Shown in pieces: positions 14,720 to 24,452 of a stretch of 64,000 nucleotides of DNA. The notes under the pieces are model-generated. The model searched no databases. It was not told the origin of the DNA and worked only from the letters and a program-made list of their open reading frames with translations. Position numbers and translations under genes: made by a program. The stretch's first letter is position 1; the number at the start of each line of letters is the position of its first letter. Location: positions 620,001 through 684,000 of the forward strand of contig JAXLQL010000001.1 in the NCBI GenBank assembly GCA_046331625.1, given 5' to 3'. This stretch comes from JAXLQL01 sp046331625 (GTDB lineage: Bacteria > Acidobacteriota > Terriglobia > Bryobacterales > Bryobacteraceae).

Positions 14720-16615
14720 TCAACTCCTGCGGCGGTTCGGGAGATTCGACTGCGCGTCCCAAACGATCTTGCATTTCGGCAGCGCGGACTTCAATTGCGC
14801 ATGCGCGGGCGCGGTGACCAGCGTGTGATAGAGGTTGAGCTCGGCGAGATTCGCGAAGCCCTTCAGCCGTGACACCGCACCGTCGCCGATGTGCGTGCTA
14901 TCCAGGCTGAGCGCCTCGAGCGACCGCAAGCCCGCCAGCGCATCGAGGCCGGCGTCATTGATTTCGCCATAGTCGAGGCTCAGCGCGCGCAGTCCGGTCA
15001 GGCTTCCCAGTGCAGGCAAGCCTTTGTCGGAAATGCGGGTGCGCACCAGGTCGAGCGAGCGCAATCCGGCCAGCCCCGACAGGTGCGCCAACCCGGCATC
15101 GGTGAGGCGCGCCTCGCGAAGTGACAGCTCTTTCAAACCCTGTAGCGACGCCAGCGGCTTCAGTCCGGCGTCAGTCAAGTCCGTACTCGCGAGATCAAGC
15201 GACTCCACTTGTTGCAGGGCATCAAGGGCCGCGCCATCGGAGATATCCGTGGATGCCAGCGAAAGCCTGCGCAAGGCAGCCAGCTTTCCGAGGGCCGCGA
15301 CCGCCGAGTTCGTCACGGGCGACCCATGCAGATCGAGCTCCGCCACCGAGCCGAGCCCACCCAGGCCCTCGCCTTCTATATAAGTGTTGGCCGCAACCAA
15401 TCGGCGAAGCTTCTTCAGACCCGCCAGATGCGCCAAGCCCGCATCCGTCACGGAGGTGCCAGTCAAATTCAGTTCTTCGAGCGAAGCCACCTGCCCCACG
15501 AACCGTAGTCCCGCATCGCCGATCTCCGTGCCCTCGAGGTTGAGTTTCTTCAGTTGCCGCAGCGCGCGCAACCCTTCGAGTTGCACATCCGTCACCGGCG
15601 ACCCCGCCAGCGACAACTCCGTCGTCCCCGGATCCCACGCCTTGGCCGCGCCCGTCGCCGGCCGGGCGGTGCGTTCGAGGTACAGCACCCGGACCGAAGG
15701 CAGCGCCGCGCGGATCGCGTTCACACCTCCGGCCGTTACGCGGCTGTAGCGCAGGTCGAGATCCGTGAGCTTGCCGAGCGATGCCAGCACCTGCGCGCCC
15801 GTGTTCGAAACTCGCGTGCGATAGAGGTTCACCTCTTCGAGCTGCTTCAGTCCACGCAACGCCTCGATTCCCGCGTCGCTGATCGAGGTGCCCATCAGGT
15901 CGAGCTTGCGGAGCTTCGTGAGGCCCTTCAAGTGGGCCATGGCCGCGTCGGTGATCGCCGTGCCATGCAGGTCCAGTTCTTCGAGCTCGGTCATGCCATC
16001 GAGCGAATCCATCGCGGCGTCAGTGATCACGGTGTCGCCCAAGCGAAGGCGCCGCATCTGGCGAAGGCCGGCCAGCCGCTTCATGCCGTCGTCGTCAAAC
16101 GGCGTCAGCACCAAGTCAAGCGCACGCAGATTCTGAAACGCGTCGAGCGCGTGGCCCTTCACGGCCGACTGCCGCACCACCAATTCGCGAAGGTTCTTCA
16201 GGCCGCGAATCTCTTCGAGTCCGGAATCGCGAAAACGGATGCTGTCGAGAAAGTGGTAGCTGAATGTCAGCACCTCGAGGGATTCCACTGGCGCCAGATA
16301 CTTCAGATCCTTTGAACCATCGCGTCCACCATCGGCGTTCCGGTTCCAGAGCGGACCCGGCAAGTGCAACTCCTTCAGATGCCGCAAGCCGCCCAACCGC
16401 TCGAGGTCGGGCGGGTCGACGTTCATGCCCACCCAGTCGAGCACTTCCACGTGCAGATCTCCCGGCGGCAGTTCAGCGATGTCCTGGATACGGCGCGTTT
16501 CGCCTGCCAGCCGGACCCGGCCGCCCATCTGCAGAGTCCACTCGGCTGCCTTGCGATCGGGACTCTGGGCGCACAGCAACGGCGCAATCACGCTCATCAG
16601 AAGGAAGCGGCGCAT
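14720..16615 (-). CDS. Secreted leucine-rich repeat protein (large)
   Basis: A 631-residue protein with a signal peptide (MRRFLLMSVIAPLLCAQS) and roughly 20 leucine-rich repeats of about 23-24 residues, such as LEELDLHGTAITDAAMAHL, LRKLDLMGTSISDAGIEAL and LKELSLREARLTDAGLAHL. Two different spacings near the middle (WDPGTTELSLAGSPVTDVQL and VAELDLHGSPVTNSAVAAL) suggest internal block duplication. The protein is probably periplasmic or surface-exposed and binds another protein. It is the first gene of a run with the shorter LRR protein, the membrane protein and the SDR. Confidence 0.85.
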   Translation of the reverse strand: MRRFLLMSVIAPLLCAQSPDRKAAEWTLQMGGRVRLAGETRRIQDIAELPPGDLHVEVLDWVGMNVDPPDLERLGGLRHLKELHLPGPLWNRNADGGRDGSKDLKYLAPVESLEVLTFSYHFLDSIRFRDSGLEEIRGLKNLRELVVRQSAVKGHALDAFQNLRALDLVLTPFDDDGMKRLAGLRQMRRLRLGDTVITDAAMDSLDGMTELEELDLHGTAITDAAMAHLKGLTKLRKLDLMGTSISDAGIEALRGLKQLEEVNLYRTRVSNTGAQVLASLGKLTDLDLRYSRVTAGGVNAIRAALPSVRVLYLERTARPATGAAKAWDPGTTELSLAGSPVTDVQLEGLRALRQLKKLNLEGTEIGDAGLRFVGQVASLEELNLTGTSVTDAGLAHLAGLKKLRRLVAANTYIEGEGLGGLGSVAELDLHGSPVTNSAVAALGKLAALRRLSLASTDISDGAALDALQQVESLDLASTDLTDAGLKPLASLQGLKELSLREARLTDAGLAHLSGLAGLRSLDLVRTRISDKGLPALGSLTGLRALSLDYGEINDAGLDALAGLRSLEALSLDSTHIGDGAVSRLKGFANLAELNLYHTLVTAPAHAQLKSALPKCKIVWDAQSNLPNRRRS

Positions 16616-16930
16616 TTCGGTCTGAGGTCATTATAGACTCGGCGCAGTGCCACCGAGTGTGGAGCAGTCTTCGGCATGCAGGCAGGAGTTGGCCCCTGCC
16701 GTGCACCAAAAGCAGTGAGGGAGGACGAGTGCTCGAAATCTGGAGCCGAAGCACGATGCAAGCCACACAAAGTGTGTCGTTTCGGCGCGCAGTGTGTTTT
16801 TCGGAACACATCTGCCGATGGAGACGGTGTGCCGAAATGGTTGGCGCGGTTTCAAATCGGGTCTCTCCGCAACTCACCAACGCCATTCAACATCTATGTA
16901 CACTAGAAGTGGGGAAGTTTTGACGTACAA
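16616..16930. other. Divergent intergenic region with two small inverted repeats
   Basis: This 315-bp region separates the starts of the LRR gene (minus strand) and the penicillin-binding protein gene (plus strand), so it must hold promoters for both. It contains CACAC-AAA-GTGTG at 16764-16776 and TGTGTT-TTTCGG-AACACA at 16793-16810, two neighbouring palindromes sharing a GTGT core that could be a regulator-binding site. Codon-like order is absent, and I recognise no gene. Confidence 0.45.
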
Positions 16931-19900
16931 ATGGAGCTAGAGCAAGGCGCCCCCGGGCCAACGTTCTTATTGCCTGACTCGCCCGGCCTGCTGCAACGGT
17001 TGTTCAGCCCCTTCTCAGCAGTCGGCCGGTTCGGATCCAAGTTCGGGCGCAGAGCCGCAATTATCGCCACGCTTATCGTGCTGAGTCTCCTCGGCATGAC
17101 CGAGGTGCGCACGTCGTGGTTGCAGTCGCGCGTGTTCGCCGCGATGGCCCGCCGCATGACGTACAAGGTTGAGCCCGGCCAGACCTCTCGCGTCGCGGTC
17201 TCTCCGGGGCCCTACGATACTCGCCTCGGCTACGCATTGCTCGACGGCTTGGAGGGCAAGCTCTCCACCAGCGGCTTCCGCATCGACGCACAGGCTCGCA
17301 CTTCGCCATGGATGCAGAAGTTGAGCTGGTTCGGCGTCTTTCCCACCTATCGGGAAAAGCAACAGGCCGGGCTCGAGATCTTTGACGCCGCCGGCCGGCC
17401 GCTCTATCAAACCAAGTATCCCAACCGCGTCTACCCTGAATTCGAAAGTGTACCGGCGCTCGTCGTGCACAGTCTCTTGTTCGTGGAAAACCGGGAAATT
17501 CTCGACACCACTACGCCCTATCGCAACCCGGCAGTCGAGTGGGACCGGCTGCTCAAGGCTTTCGTCGACCAAGGCAAGAAGCCTTTCTCCGGCGGCGGCA
17601 CCAGTGGCGGCAGCACCCTCGCCACGCAGCTCGAAAAGATCCGCCATTCGCCCGAAGGCCGCACATCGAGCATCGTCGATAAGTTCCGGCAGATGCTTTC
17701 CGCGTCATTGCGCGCCTACCAGGACGGCGAGAAAACGCTCGGGGTGCGGCGGCAGATCACGCGCGATTACCTCAATTCCCTGCCCCTGTCGTCATTGCCC
17801 GGATATGGCGAAGTACACGGGCTGGGCGATGGGCTCTGGGCTTGGTTCGACGCCGACTTCGACGAAGTGAACCACTTGCTCTCGCTCAACGAGGCCGACA
17901 TCCACAGCATTCAGGTGGAGCGCAAACGGGCGATGGCGTTTCGTCAGATCCTGAGCCTGCTGCTCGCCGTCAATCGGCCCTCGCATCACCTTCAGAAAGA
18001 CCGCCCCTCGCTGCACAATCGCGTCGACAGCTATCTGAGGATGCTCGCCGAGGCCGGAGCCATTTCGCCGCGTCTCCGCGACCTCGCCCTCTCGCAGCGC
18101 CCGTCGCTCCGCGATCATGCCCCGGACACGGTAGTAGCGTCGTTCGCCGACCGCAAGGCCACCGACAGCATCCGCGCCGGCCTGCTGAACCTGCTCGGCG
18201 TGGAAAGCACCTATCAACTCGACCGGCTCGATCTCCGCGTGCAGACGACGATTGACGCCAAGGCCAGCCAGGACGCCACGCAATTGCTCAAGAAGCTGAC
18301 CGATCAGGAGTACGCCGCCTCGGCCGGCATCGTGGGCAAGCAGATGATCGAGGATGGGCCAGCCGATTCGGTCATCTACAGCTTCAACCTCTATGAGGTG
18401 GGTGAAGGCACCAACTTCCTCCGCGTGCAGGCCGACAACTACGACAAGCCGCTCAACATCAACCAGGGCACGCGCATCGAACTCGGCTCCACATCGAAGT
18501 TGCGCACCCTGGCGACATACCTCGAACTGATCGCCGAGATCCACGCCAGGTATTCGAAGATGTCCGCCGAAGAACTCGCCAAGGTGGAGCCGCGCGAAGA
18601 CGACGGGCTCACCAAGTGGGTGGTGGATACGCTCCGTGAACCCGGCGACCATTCCCTGCCCGGCATTCTCGAAGCGGCGATGAGCCGCGAGTACTCGGCG
18701 GTACCGTGGGAGCCATTTTTCACCGGAGGCGGCCTCCACTACTTCGCCAATTTCAATAAAGACGATAACGGCAAATTGAAACTGCCGTTGCGGCAGGCGT
18801 TCCGCAACTCCACCAATCTCGTGTTCATTCGCGTGATGCGGGACATCGTGCATTACTTCTACTACTCGCGGCCCGGGCTCTCGCCCGAGATCCTCGAGAA
18901 TCCCGAGCACCCGCTCCGCGCCGACTACCTAAAGCGGTTCGTCGACAAAGAGAGCCGCGATTTCATCACCAAGTACTACAACAAGTACAAGGGCAAGTCG
19001 GTGGACGAATCGCTCGGCTTGCTCGCGCGCAAGATGCGCCCCACGCCGTACCGCCTGGCCGTGGCCTACCGGTCCGTGAACCCGGACGGCGGTCTCGACG
19101 GCTTGCTCGAATTCCTCGAGTCGCGGCTGCCGGAAGAGGCGTTGGCCAAGGTGGATGTCGAGAGCCTATACCGCAAGTACGGTCCCGAGCACTTCGATCT
19201 CGGCGACCGCGGCTATCTCGCTCGTGTGCATCCGCTCGAACTCTGGTTGCTCGAATTCCTCAACCAGCGGCCCGATGCGGAGCTCGAGGAAGTGCTCGAC
19301 CGCAGCAAAGAGGTTCGCCAAGACGTCTACCGCTGGCTCTACAAGCCGCGCCATCGCCACGCGCAAAATCTCCGTATCCGGATTCTGCTCGAGGTGGACG
19401 CATTCACCGAGATCCACAAGATCTGGAAGCGCCACGGCTATCCGTTCCCATCGCTCACGCCTTCTTACGCCAGCGCCATCGGCAGCTCCGGCGACAATCC
19501 CGCCGCCCTCGCCGAACTCGCCGGAATCATTCAGAACGGCGGCATCCGCTACCCTACCACGCGCGTGCAGAGGCTCCACTTCGCTCGCGGCACACCGATG
19601 GAAACCGCTTTCGGCACCAAGCCCGCCGAGCCCGAGCGCGTGATGCCCGCTGCCGTTGCCGCCGTGCTGCGGCAGGAGATGATGGGCGTGGTCGAGTTCG
19701 GCACCGCCCGCCGAGCCTTCGAGTCCATCCGCAAACCCGACGGAGTGTTCTGGTCCGTCGGCGGCAAGACCGGAACCGGCGATAACCGGCTCGACAGTTA
19801 TGACTCCAACGGCTGGCTGATCCGCTCCAAAGTCATGAGCCGGACCGCCGCCTTCGTCTTCCTCATCGGCGACCGCTTCTACGGCACCGTCATCGCCTAT

Positions 19901-20098
19901 GTTCCAGGGCAGAAGGCCGCCGCGCACAGCTTCACCAGCGCCCTGGCCGTGCAGATCTTCCGCAAGCTCACGCCGACGTTCGAGCCCATCCTCGCGCGCG
20001 AACGCGAGGGGTCGGCGAACAACCGCCTCGCCCACGCGGTCCCGGACAGCGGACAGGTCCCGCAACTCGAACTGATCCGCCCCGCGGCCCACCAGTAG
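16931..20098 (+). CDS. Divergent bifunctional penicillin-binding protein (GT51 plus transpeptidase)
   Basis: A 1055-residue inner-membrane protein with one helix at about residues 41-56. The glycosyltransferase-51 part has FVENREIL (Glu186, the counterpart of the EDRxFY catalytic glutamate) and GGSTLATQLEKI (226-237, matching GGSTITQQ). The transpeptidase part has GSTSK (Ser520 nucleophile, Lys523), STN (627-629) and KTGTG (946-950), so both catalytic domains look complete. It would polymerise and cross-link peptidoglycan. The first GT51 motif departs from the usual EDRRFYxHxG. About 315 residues separate the STN and KTG motifs, far more than usual, so this is a divergent class A group. The gene is followed by a REP-like element and a lytic transglycosylase remnant. 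Confidence 0.85.
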   Translation: MELEQGAPGPTFLLPDSPGLLQRLFSPFSAVGRFGSKFGRRAAIIATLIVLSLLGMTEVRTSWLQSRVFAAMARRMTYKVEPGQTSRVAVSPGPYDTRLGYALLDGLEGKLSTSGFRIDAQARTSPWMQKLSWFGVFPTYREKQQAGLEIFDAAGRPLYQTKYPNRVYPEFESVPALVVHSLLFVENREILDTTTPYRNPAVEWDRLLKAFVDQGKKPFSGGGTSGGSTLATQLEKIRHSPEGRTSSIVDKFRQMLSASLRAYQDGEKTLGVRRQITRDYLNSLPLSSLPGYGEVHGLGDGLWAWFDADFDEVNHLLSLNEADIHSIQVERKRAMAFRQILSLLLAVNRPSHHLQKDRPSLHNRVDSYLRMLAEAGAISPRLRDLALSQRPSLRDHAPDTVVASFADRKATDSIRAGLLNLLGVESTYQLDRLDLRVQTTIDAKASQDATQLLKKLTDQEYAASAGIVGKQMIEDGPADSVIYSFNLYEVGEGTNFLRVQADNYDKPLNINQGTRIELGSTSKLRTLATYLELIAEIHARYSKMSAEELAKVEPREDDGLTKWVVDTLREPGDHSLPGILEAAMSREYSAVPWEPFFTGGGLHYFANFNKDDNGKLKLPLRQAFRNSTNLVFIRVMRDIVHYFYYSRPGLSPEILENPEHPLRADYLKRFVDKESRDFITKYYNKYKGKSVDESLGLLARKMRPTPYRLAVAYRSVNPDGGLDGLLEFLESRLPEEALAKVDVESLYRKYGPEHFDLGDRGYLARVHPLELWLLEFLNQRPDAELEEVLDRSKEVRQDVYRWLYKPRHRHAQNLRIRILLEVDAFTEIHKIWKRHGYPFPSLTPSYASAIGSSGDNPAALAELAGIIQNGGIRYPTTRVQRLHFARGTPMETAFGTKPAEPERVMPAAVAAVLRQEMMGVVEFGTARRAFESIRKPDGVFWSVGGKTGTGDNRLDSYDSNGWLIRSKVMSRTAAFVFLIGDRFYGTVIAYVPGQKAAAHSFTSALAVQIFRKLTPTFEPILAREREGSANNRLAHAVPDSGQVPQLELIRPAAHQ

Positions 20099-20130
20099 GG
20101 CGTCGCTCTGACTGGGCAGTCGTATCGCCG

Positions 20131-20171
20131 TGTGGGGCAGGTTTCAGCCTGCGCGGGACTTCAGTCCCGCC
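20131..20171. repeat. REP-like double-hairpin element
   Basis: One element of the dispersed family (starting TGTGGGGCAGG, with both hairpins), placed between the 3' end of the PBP gene and the 3' end of the convergent lytic transglycosylase gene. It ends 2 bp from the predicted ancestral stop codon of the latter. Confidence 0.8.
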
Positions 20172-20173
20172 AG

Positions 20174-20826
20174 CTACTGCGAACTCACCGCCAGCGTGTT
20201 GTACCGGTTAATCACCTTGCGCACATAGTGCCGTGTCTCGCTATACGGCGGCACCCCACCGTACCGCTACCGCATTCCCCAGCGTTATACGCCGCCAGCG
20301 CCAACGCAACGCCATTCGGCTTCCCCTCGTACTCCTTCAGCAACTGCCGCAACAGCCGGACCCCGGCGTCCACGTTATCCGCCGCGTCATACGGGTTCGC
20401 TTTCAGCCCCGCGGCCGTATCCGGCATCAGTTGCATGATCCCGATCGCACCCGCATGCGAAATCGCCTGCTGCTGGTAGTTCGACTCGGTCTGCGCCACC
20501 GCATGCACGAAGTCCGGATCCAGCCCGTGCTTCACCGAGGCCTGCTCGATCAGCTTCCGCGCCTTGTCGCGATACTGCGGCCGTGCGGGCGCGGGCTTCG
20601 GCGCAGCCCGAGGCGGCTCCACACCTGGCGGCAAGATCTCCTCGAAGCGGGCAATCGAGGCCGCGCTCACGAACTGGATATCGTTGGCGCGGTACAGCAC
20701 CACATCGCCGCCCTCGCGCTCGTGCCGGTCCACTTGCAGCTTCACGCCGTTGCGAAAATGCACGAACTCCGCGCCGAATGCGAGCGGACACAGCGCCAGC
20801 AGCGCGACTCCTTTTCGTCCAAGCAT
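20174..20826 (-). pseudogene. Lytic transglycosylase (SLT family) with a C-terminal frameshift
   Basis: The product begins MLGRKGVALLALCPLAFGAE (signal peptide; GGAGGAGA precedes ATG 20826). It contains an SLT domain: VAQTESNYQQQAISHAGAIG with the catalytic Glu in QTES, IMQLMPDTAAGL, and LALAAYNAGE. After AAYNAGE the annotated frame becomes unrelated and stops at 20212. Shifting frame by one base around 20264-20275 restores the expected end (RYGGVPPYSETRHYVRKVIN) and runs to a TAG at 20174-20176. One base has thus been lost from the gene or from the assembly. The catalytic residue is upstream of the lesion, but the fold-closing YSETRHYV helix would be missing, so activity is doubtful. It would cleave peptidoglycan in the periplasm. 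Confidence 0.75.
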
Positions 20827-20896
20827 GGTGTCTCCTCCAACATGCCCCACACCGCCCGCGCCGGCAATCCGTGCTTTGCCTTATCATGACAGCGGA

Positions 20897-22057
20897 ATGC
20901 CCCCCTTGGACAACCTTCGGGTAGATGACTTAGCACGAGACACGCTCGAGTACGTCCGCGTCCCCAGCGAGACCGGATCGGAGGGGCCGGGCAGCCTCTT
21001 CCTCGCCGATCTCCTGCGCCGCGAAGGCTTCGAACCCGAGCTCGATCCCGTCGAGCCCGGCCGCCCCAACGTCTACGCCTGCTGGCGCGGAACCGATCCC
21101 ACCGCCCCGGCCATCGTCTTCAACGGACACACCGATACCATCCCCATCGGCAACTCGCGTCCACCGGCACTCGACGGCGAATGGATCGTCGGCCGCGGCG
21201 CCGAGGACATGAAGGGCGGACTCGTCGCCATGGTCCACGCCGCATCCGCGTTGAAGCAATCCGGCGTCCGCCTGCGTGGCGACGTCTGGCTCACCGGCGT
21301 CATCGATCACGAGACTCCCCGCGGCCGCAAGACCGGACCGCGCCGCCTCATCGAGCACCTTCGCTCGGGCCGCATCGGCGCACAGGGGCTCGTGATCGTC
21401 GAAGGTCCCGCCAACGTGTGGTCGGCCAGCCTCGGGTCGACGATTTTCCACGTCAGCATCTCGAGTCCACGCGGCATTCTCCACACTATCCATGTACCCT
21501 ATCGAGACAACCCGGTGTTCTGGCTCGGGCGCTTGCTGAACGAACTCGAACACAAAGAGTCAGCGTTCCAAACCGAGCCGCCCCACGCCCTCTGCGGTCA
21601 CGAGCGCCTCAACATCGGCATCGTTCAAGGCGGCGACTATCCCAACCGCTTGCCTACCCCGATCACCGTCACGGGGACCTGGCGCTGGAAGCCCGGCAGG
21701 ACCCACGCCGATGTCCGCGCCGAACTCGACTCTCTCTGCGCCCGCCTCTCCGCCGAGTCCGGACTCGCCTTCGAAGCCCGCTACGAAGCCGCTCGAGAGC
21801 CGTTCGAAACGCCCGCCGAGCATCCGCTGGTGGACGCGGTCCTGGGCGCAACGCGCGACGCAGGCTGTCCCGCCGAACGCATCGGCATGGCCCTCGTCTG
21901 CGACGCCAACCTCTACGCCAACGAAGCCGGCATCGCCACGGTCTGCTACGGACCCGCCTACCAGACCGCGCACTCCGACGACGAGCGCATCTCCGTGCAT
22001 CGTCTCCTCGACGCGGCACGCGTCTACGCCGGCGCCATGCTCCGCTTCTGCGCTTGA
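20897..22057 (+). CDS. M20 family metallopeptidase/deacylase (ArgE/DapE/ACY1-like)
   Basis: A 386-residue zinc hydrolase. FNGHTDTIP carries the first metal His and the Asp, GRGAEDMKGG the bridging Asp, DHETPRG the catalytic Glu pair region, and HSDDERI near the C-terminus the last His. The central dimerisation domain (residues about 185-290) is present (LNIGIVQGGDYPNRLP). The family removes acyl or peptidyl groups from amino acids; whether the substrate is acetylornithine, succinyl-diaminopimelate or a peptide is unclear. I chose the ATG at 20897, which gives MPPLDNLRVDDLARDTLEYV. The next gene starts 43 bp after the stop. Confidence 0.85.
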   Translation: MPPLDNLRVDDLARDTLEYVRVPSETGSEGPGSLFLADLLRREGFEPELDPVEPGRPNVYACWRGTDPTAPAIVFNGHTDTIPIGNSRPPALDGEWIVGRGAEDMKGGLVAMVHAASALKQSGVRLRGDVWLTGVIDHETPRGRKTGPRRLIEHLRSGRIGAQGLVIVEGPANVWSASLGSTIFHVSISSPRGILHTIHVPYRDNPVFWLGRLLNELEHKESAFQTEPPHALCGHERLNIGIVQGGDYPNRLPTPITVTGTWRWKPGRTHADVRAELDSLCARLSAESGLAFEARYEAAREPFETPAEHPLVDAVLGATRDAGCPAERIGMALVCDANLYANEAGIATVCYGPAYQTAHSDDERISVHRLLDAARVYAGAMLRFCA

Positions 22058-22100
22058 GAAGGGCCAATCGGTGCTACCATGGCGAAGAAAAGGAGAATCA

Positions 22101-24452
22101 TTGTCCCCTTCGCTCTTCGACCCCAACGCCACTCCCGCATTCTCCCTCGTCCCCAAGCGCGACGTCGAAGCCGCCATCGCCCGCTTCCGCGAGCTCTCAC
22201 AAAACCCCGATTCTCCCATCCGCCATCTGCTCCACTCGCCAGCCCGCACGGCCAAGCTGACGCCCGTTCCGGATTCCGTTCACCCCACCCTCTCCGACGC
22301 GCTCGCCCGCCGCGGCATTGCTCAGCTCTACAGCCATCAGGCGGCCGCCTTCCAAGCCACGCAGTCCGGCGCCAACACCGTAGTCGTCACGCCCACCGCC
22401 AGCGGCAAGACCCTCTGCTACAACCTGCCCGTCTGGAATCGCCTGCTCTCTGACCCGAAGGCCCGAGCCTTCTACCTCTTCCCCACCAAGGCACTCGCCG
22501 AAGATCAACTCGCCGAGTTCAACGCGAGCGTCGACGCCATGGGCGCGGGCATCCGAGCCTTCACCTATGACGGCGACACGCCGCAAGACGCGCGCAAAGC
22601 CATCCGCGAACGCGCCAACGTCGTGTTCACCAATCCGGACATGCTGCACAGCGGCATTCTTCCGCATCACACTAAGTGGGCCAAGGCCTTCGAGCACCTC
22701 GAGTTCATCGTGCTCGATGAGCTCCACTACTACCGCGGCGTCTACGGCAGCCACCTCGCCAACATCCTGCGCCGCATGCGGCGCGTGTGCGAGTTCTACG
22801 GTTCGAAGCCGAAGTTCATCTGCAGCTCGGCCACCATCGCCAATCCGCGCGAACTGGCTGAGGCTCTCACTGGCGAGCCATTCACGCTCGTCGACGACAA
22901 CGGCGCGCCCGCCGGCGAAAAGTACTTCATCTTCTACAATCCGCCCGTCGTCAATCGCCAACTCGGCATCCGCCGCAGCTACATTTCGGAAACCCGCCGC
23001 ATCGCCATGGAGTTCATCGAGCGCGGCCAGCAGACGCTCGTGTTCGCGAACAATCGCCTGGCCACCGAGATCCTAGTGACCTACCTCAAAGACGCCGCGG
23101 CCAAGCTTCCCATCGGCGCAGAAGGCGTGCGCGGCTATCGCGGCGGATATCTGCCCAAGGAGCGCCGCGAAATCGAGCGCAAGCTCCGCGATGGCGATAT
23201 CCGCGCCGTGGTCTCCACCAACGCCCTCGAACTCGGCATCGATATCGGATCGCTCGATGGCGTGGTGATGGCCGGCTATCCCGGCACCATCGCGTCCACG
23301 TGGCAACGTGCCGGCCGCGCAGGACGCCGGCAGACCACCTCGGTCGCCGTGCTCGTCGCCTCGAGCAATCCGCTCGACCAGTTCATCATCGAGCACCCCG
23401 ACTACTTCTTCGGCAAGGCGCCCGAACACGCGCAGATCAATCCGAACAACCTCGAGGTGCTGATCAATCACTTGAAGTGCGCCAGCTTCGAACTGCCACT
23501 GCGCGATGGCGAGAAGTTCGGTCCGTATCCGGTGGATCAGCTCTGCCCCATGCTCTCCGAACTCGGCCTGGTGCATCACTCGGGCGATGCCTGGCACTGG
23601 ACCTCGGAGACTTATCCCGCCGACGCCATCAGCCTGCGCAGCGTGTCGAGCGATAACTTCGTAGTGATCGATGAGACGAGCGAGCCCAAGGTAATTGCCG
23701 AGGTCGCCTACACGGCCGCGCCCTCGGAGCTCCACGAGAAGGCGATCTATCTCCACGAAGCGCGCCAGTTCCAAGTGGAGCGGCTCGACTTCGAGAATCG
23801 CAAAGCCTACGTGCGCCGCGTCGAGTGCGACTACTTCACTGACGCCATCGATTACACGCAGGTGAAAGAGCTCGAGCAATTCGCCGACGCGCCGCTTGGC
23901 GATGCGTTCGCGCGACATGGCGAGGTCCGCGTCAACACGCAGATCGTGGGATTCAAGAAGGTGAAGTTCTACACCAACGAGAACGTCGGCGCCGGGCAGT
24001 TGTCCATGCCCGAGCAGGAGATCCACACCACGGCTTTCTGGTTCCACTTCCCGCAGCAGTTCCTCGCGCAGTTCCCCGAGTACTCGCCGACTGAGAAGCA
24101 GGCGGGACTCGTCGGGCTCGGCAACGCCTTGCGCGCCGTCTCTTCTCTGCTGCTCATGTGCGATCCGCGCGACCTCGGCGTCGCCCTCACCGAAGACATC
24201 GCCGGAAGCCTCCAGGCGTGGGAGCCGAATCTTTATCTCTATGAGCGCTATCCCGGCGGTGTGGGCCTCAGCGCGCCGCTGCATTCGCTTTCGCAGAAGC
24301 TGGTGGCGATGACGGCGCAGTTGATCCGCGATTGCCGCTGCGGAGACGGCTGCCCGAGCTGCGTCGGACCGCTGGGTGAGGTCGGCGAGCGTGGCAAGGA
24401 AGTGGCGGTGCGGGTGCTCGAAAAAATGGTCCCGTTACCGCAAGCGGCGTAG
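22101..24452 (+). CDS. mrfA: DEAD/DEAH-box helicase with C-terminal DUF1998 (MrfA/YprA family)
   Basis: A 783-residue superfamily-2 helicase. Walker A is TPTASGKT (97-104), the DExH box is DELH, motif III is SAT, and the C-terminal RecA domain has STNALELGIDIG and QRAGRAGR. The last 200 residues form the DUF1998 region, ending with the cysteine cluster CRCGDGCPSC expected to bind metal. Bacillus MrfA repairs mitomycin C damage together with the nuclease MrfB; no mrfB is seen here. I chose the TTG at 22101 because AAGGAG lies 6 bases upstream. The 3' end overlaps the convergent queG gene by 18 bp. Confidence 0.85.
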   Translation: MSPSLFDPNATPAFSLVPKRDVEAAIARFRELSQNPDSPIRHLLHSPARTAKLTPVPDSVHPTLSDALARRGIAQLYSHQAAAFQATQSGANTVVVTPTASGKTLCYNLPVWNRLLSDPKARAFYLFPTKALAEDQLAEFNASVDAMGAGIRAFTYDGDTPQDARKAIRERANVVFTNPDMLHSGILPHHTKWAKAFEHLEFIVLDELHYYRGVYGSHLANILRRMRRVCEFYGSKPKFICSSATIANPRELAEALTGEPFTLVDDNGAPAGEKYFIFYNPPVVNRQLGIRRSYISETRRIAMEFIERGQQTLVFANNRLATEILVTYLKDAAAKLPIGAEGVRGYRGGYLPKERREIERKLRDGDIRAVVSTNALELGIDIGSLDGVVMAGYPGTIASTWQRAGRAGRRQTTSVAVLVASSNPLDQFIIEHPDYFFGKAPEHAQINPNNLEVLINHLKCASFELPLRDGEKFGPYPVDQLCPMLSELGLVHHSGDAWHWTSETYPADAISLRSVSSDNFVVIDETSEPKVIAEVAYTAAPSELHEKAIYLHEARQFQVERLDFENRKAYVRRVECDYFTDAIDYTQVKELEQFADAPLGDAFARHGEVRVNTQIVGFKKVKFYTNENVGAGQLSMPEQEIHTTAFWFHFPQQFLAQFPEYSPTEKQAGLVGLGNALRAVSSLLLMCDPRDLGVALTEDIAGSLQAWEPNLYLYERYPGGVGLSAPLHSLSQKLVAMTAQLIRDCRCGDGCPSCVGPLGEVGERGKEVAVRVLEKMVPLPQAA

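Noticed and set aside
14713..14722. In-frame UGA between the two LRR genes, similar to the FHA/transglycosylase case
   Set aside because: The downstream LRR protein begins with its own signal peptide (MLALFLFAATTAE), so it is a separate protein and readthrough makes no sense.
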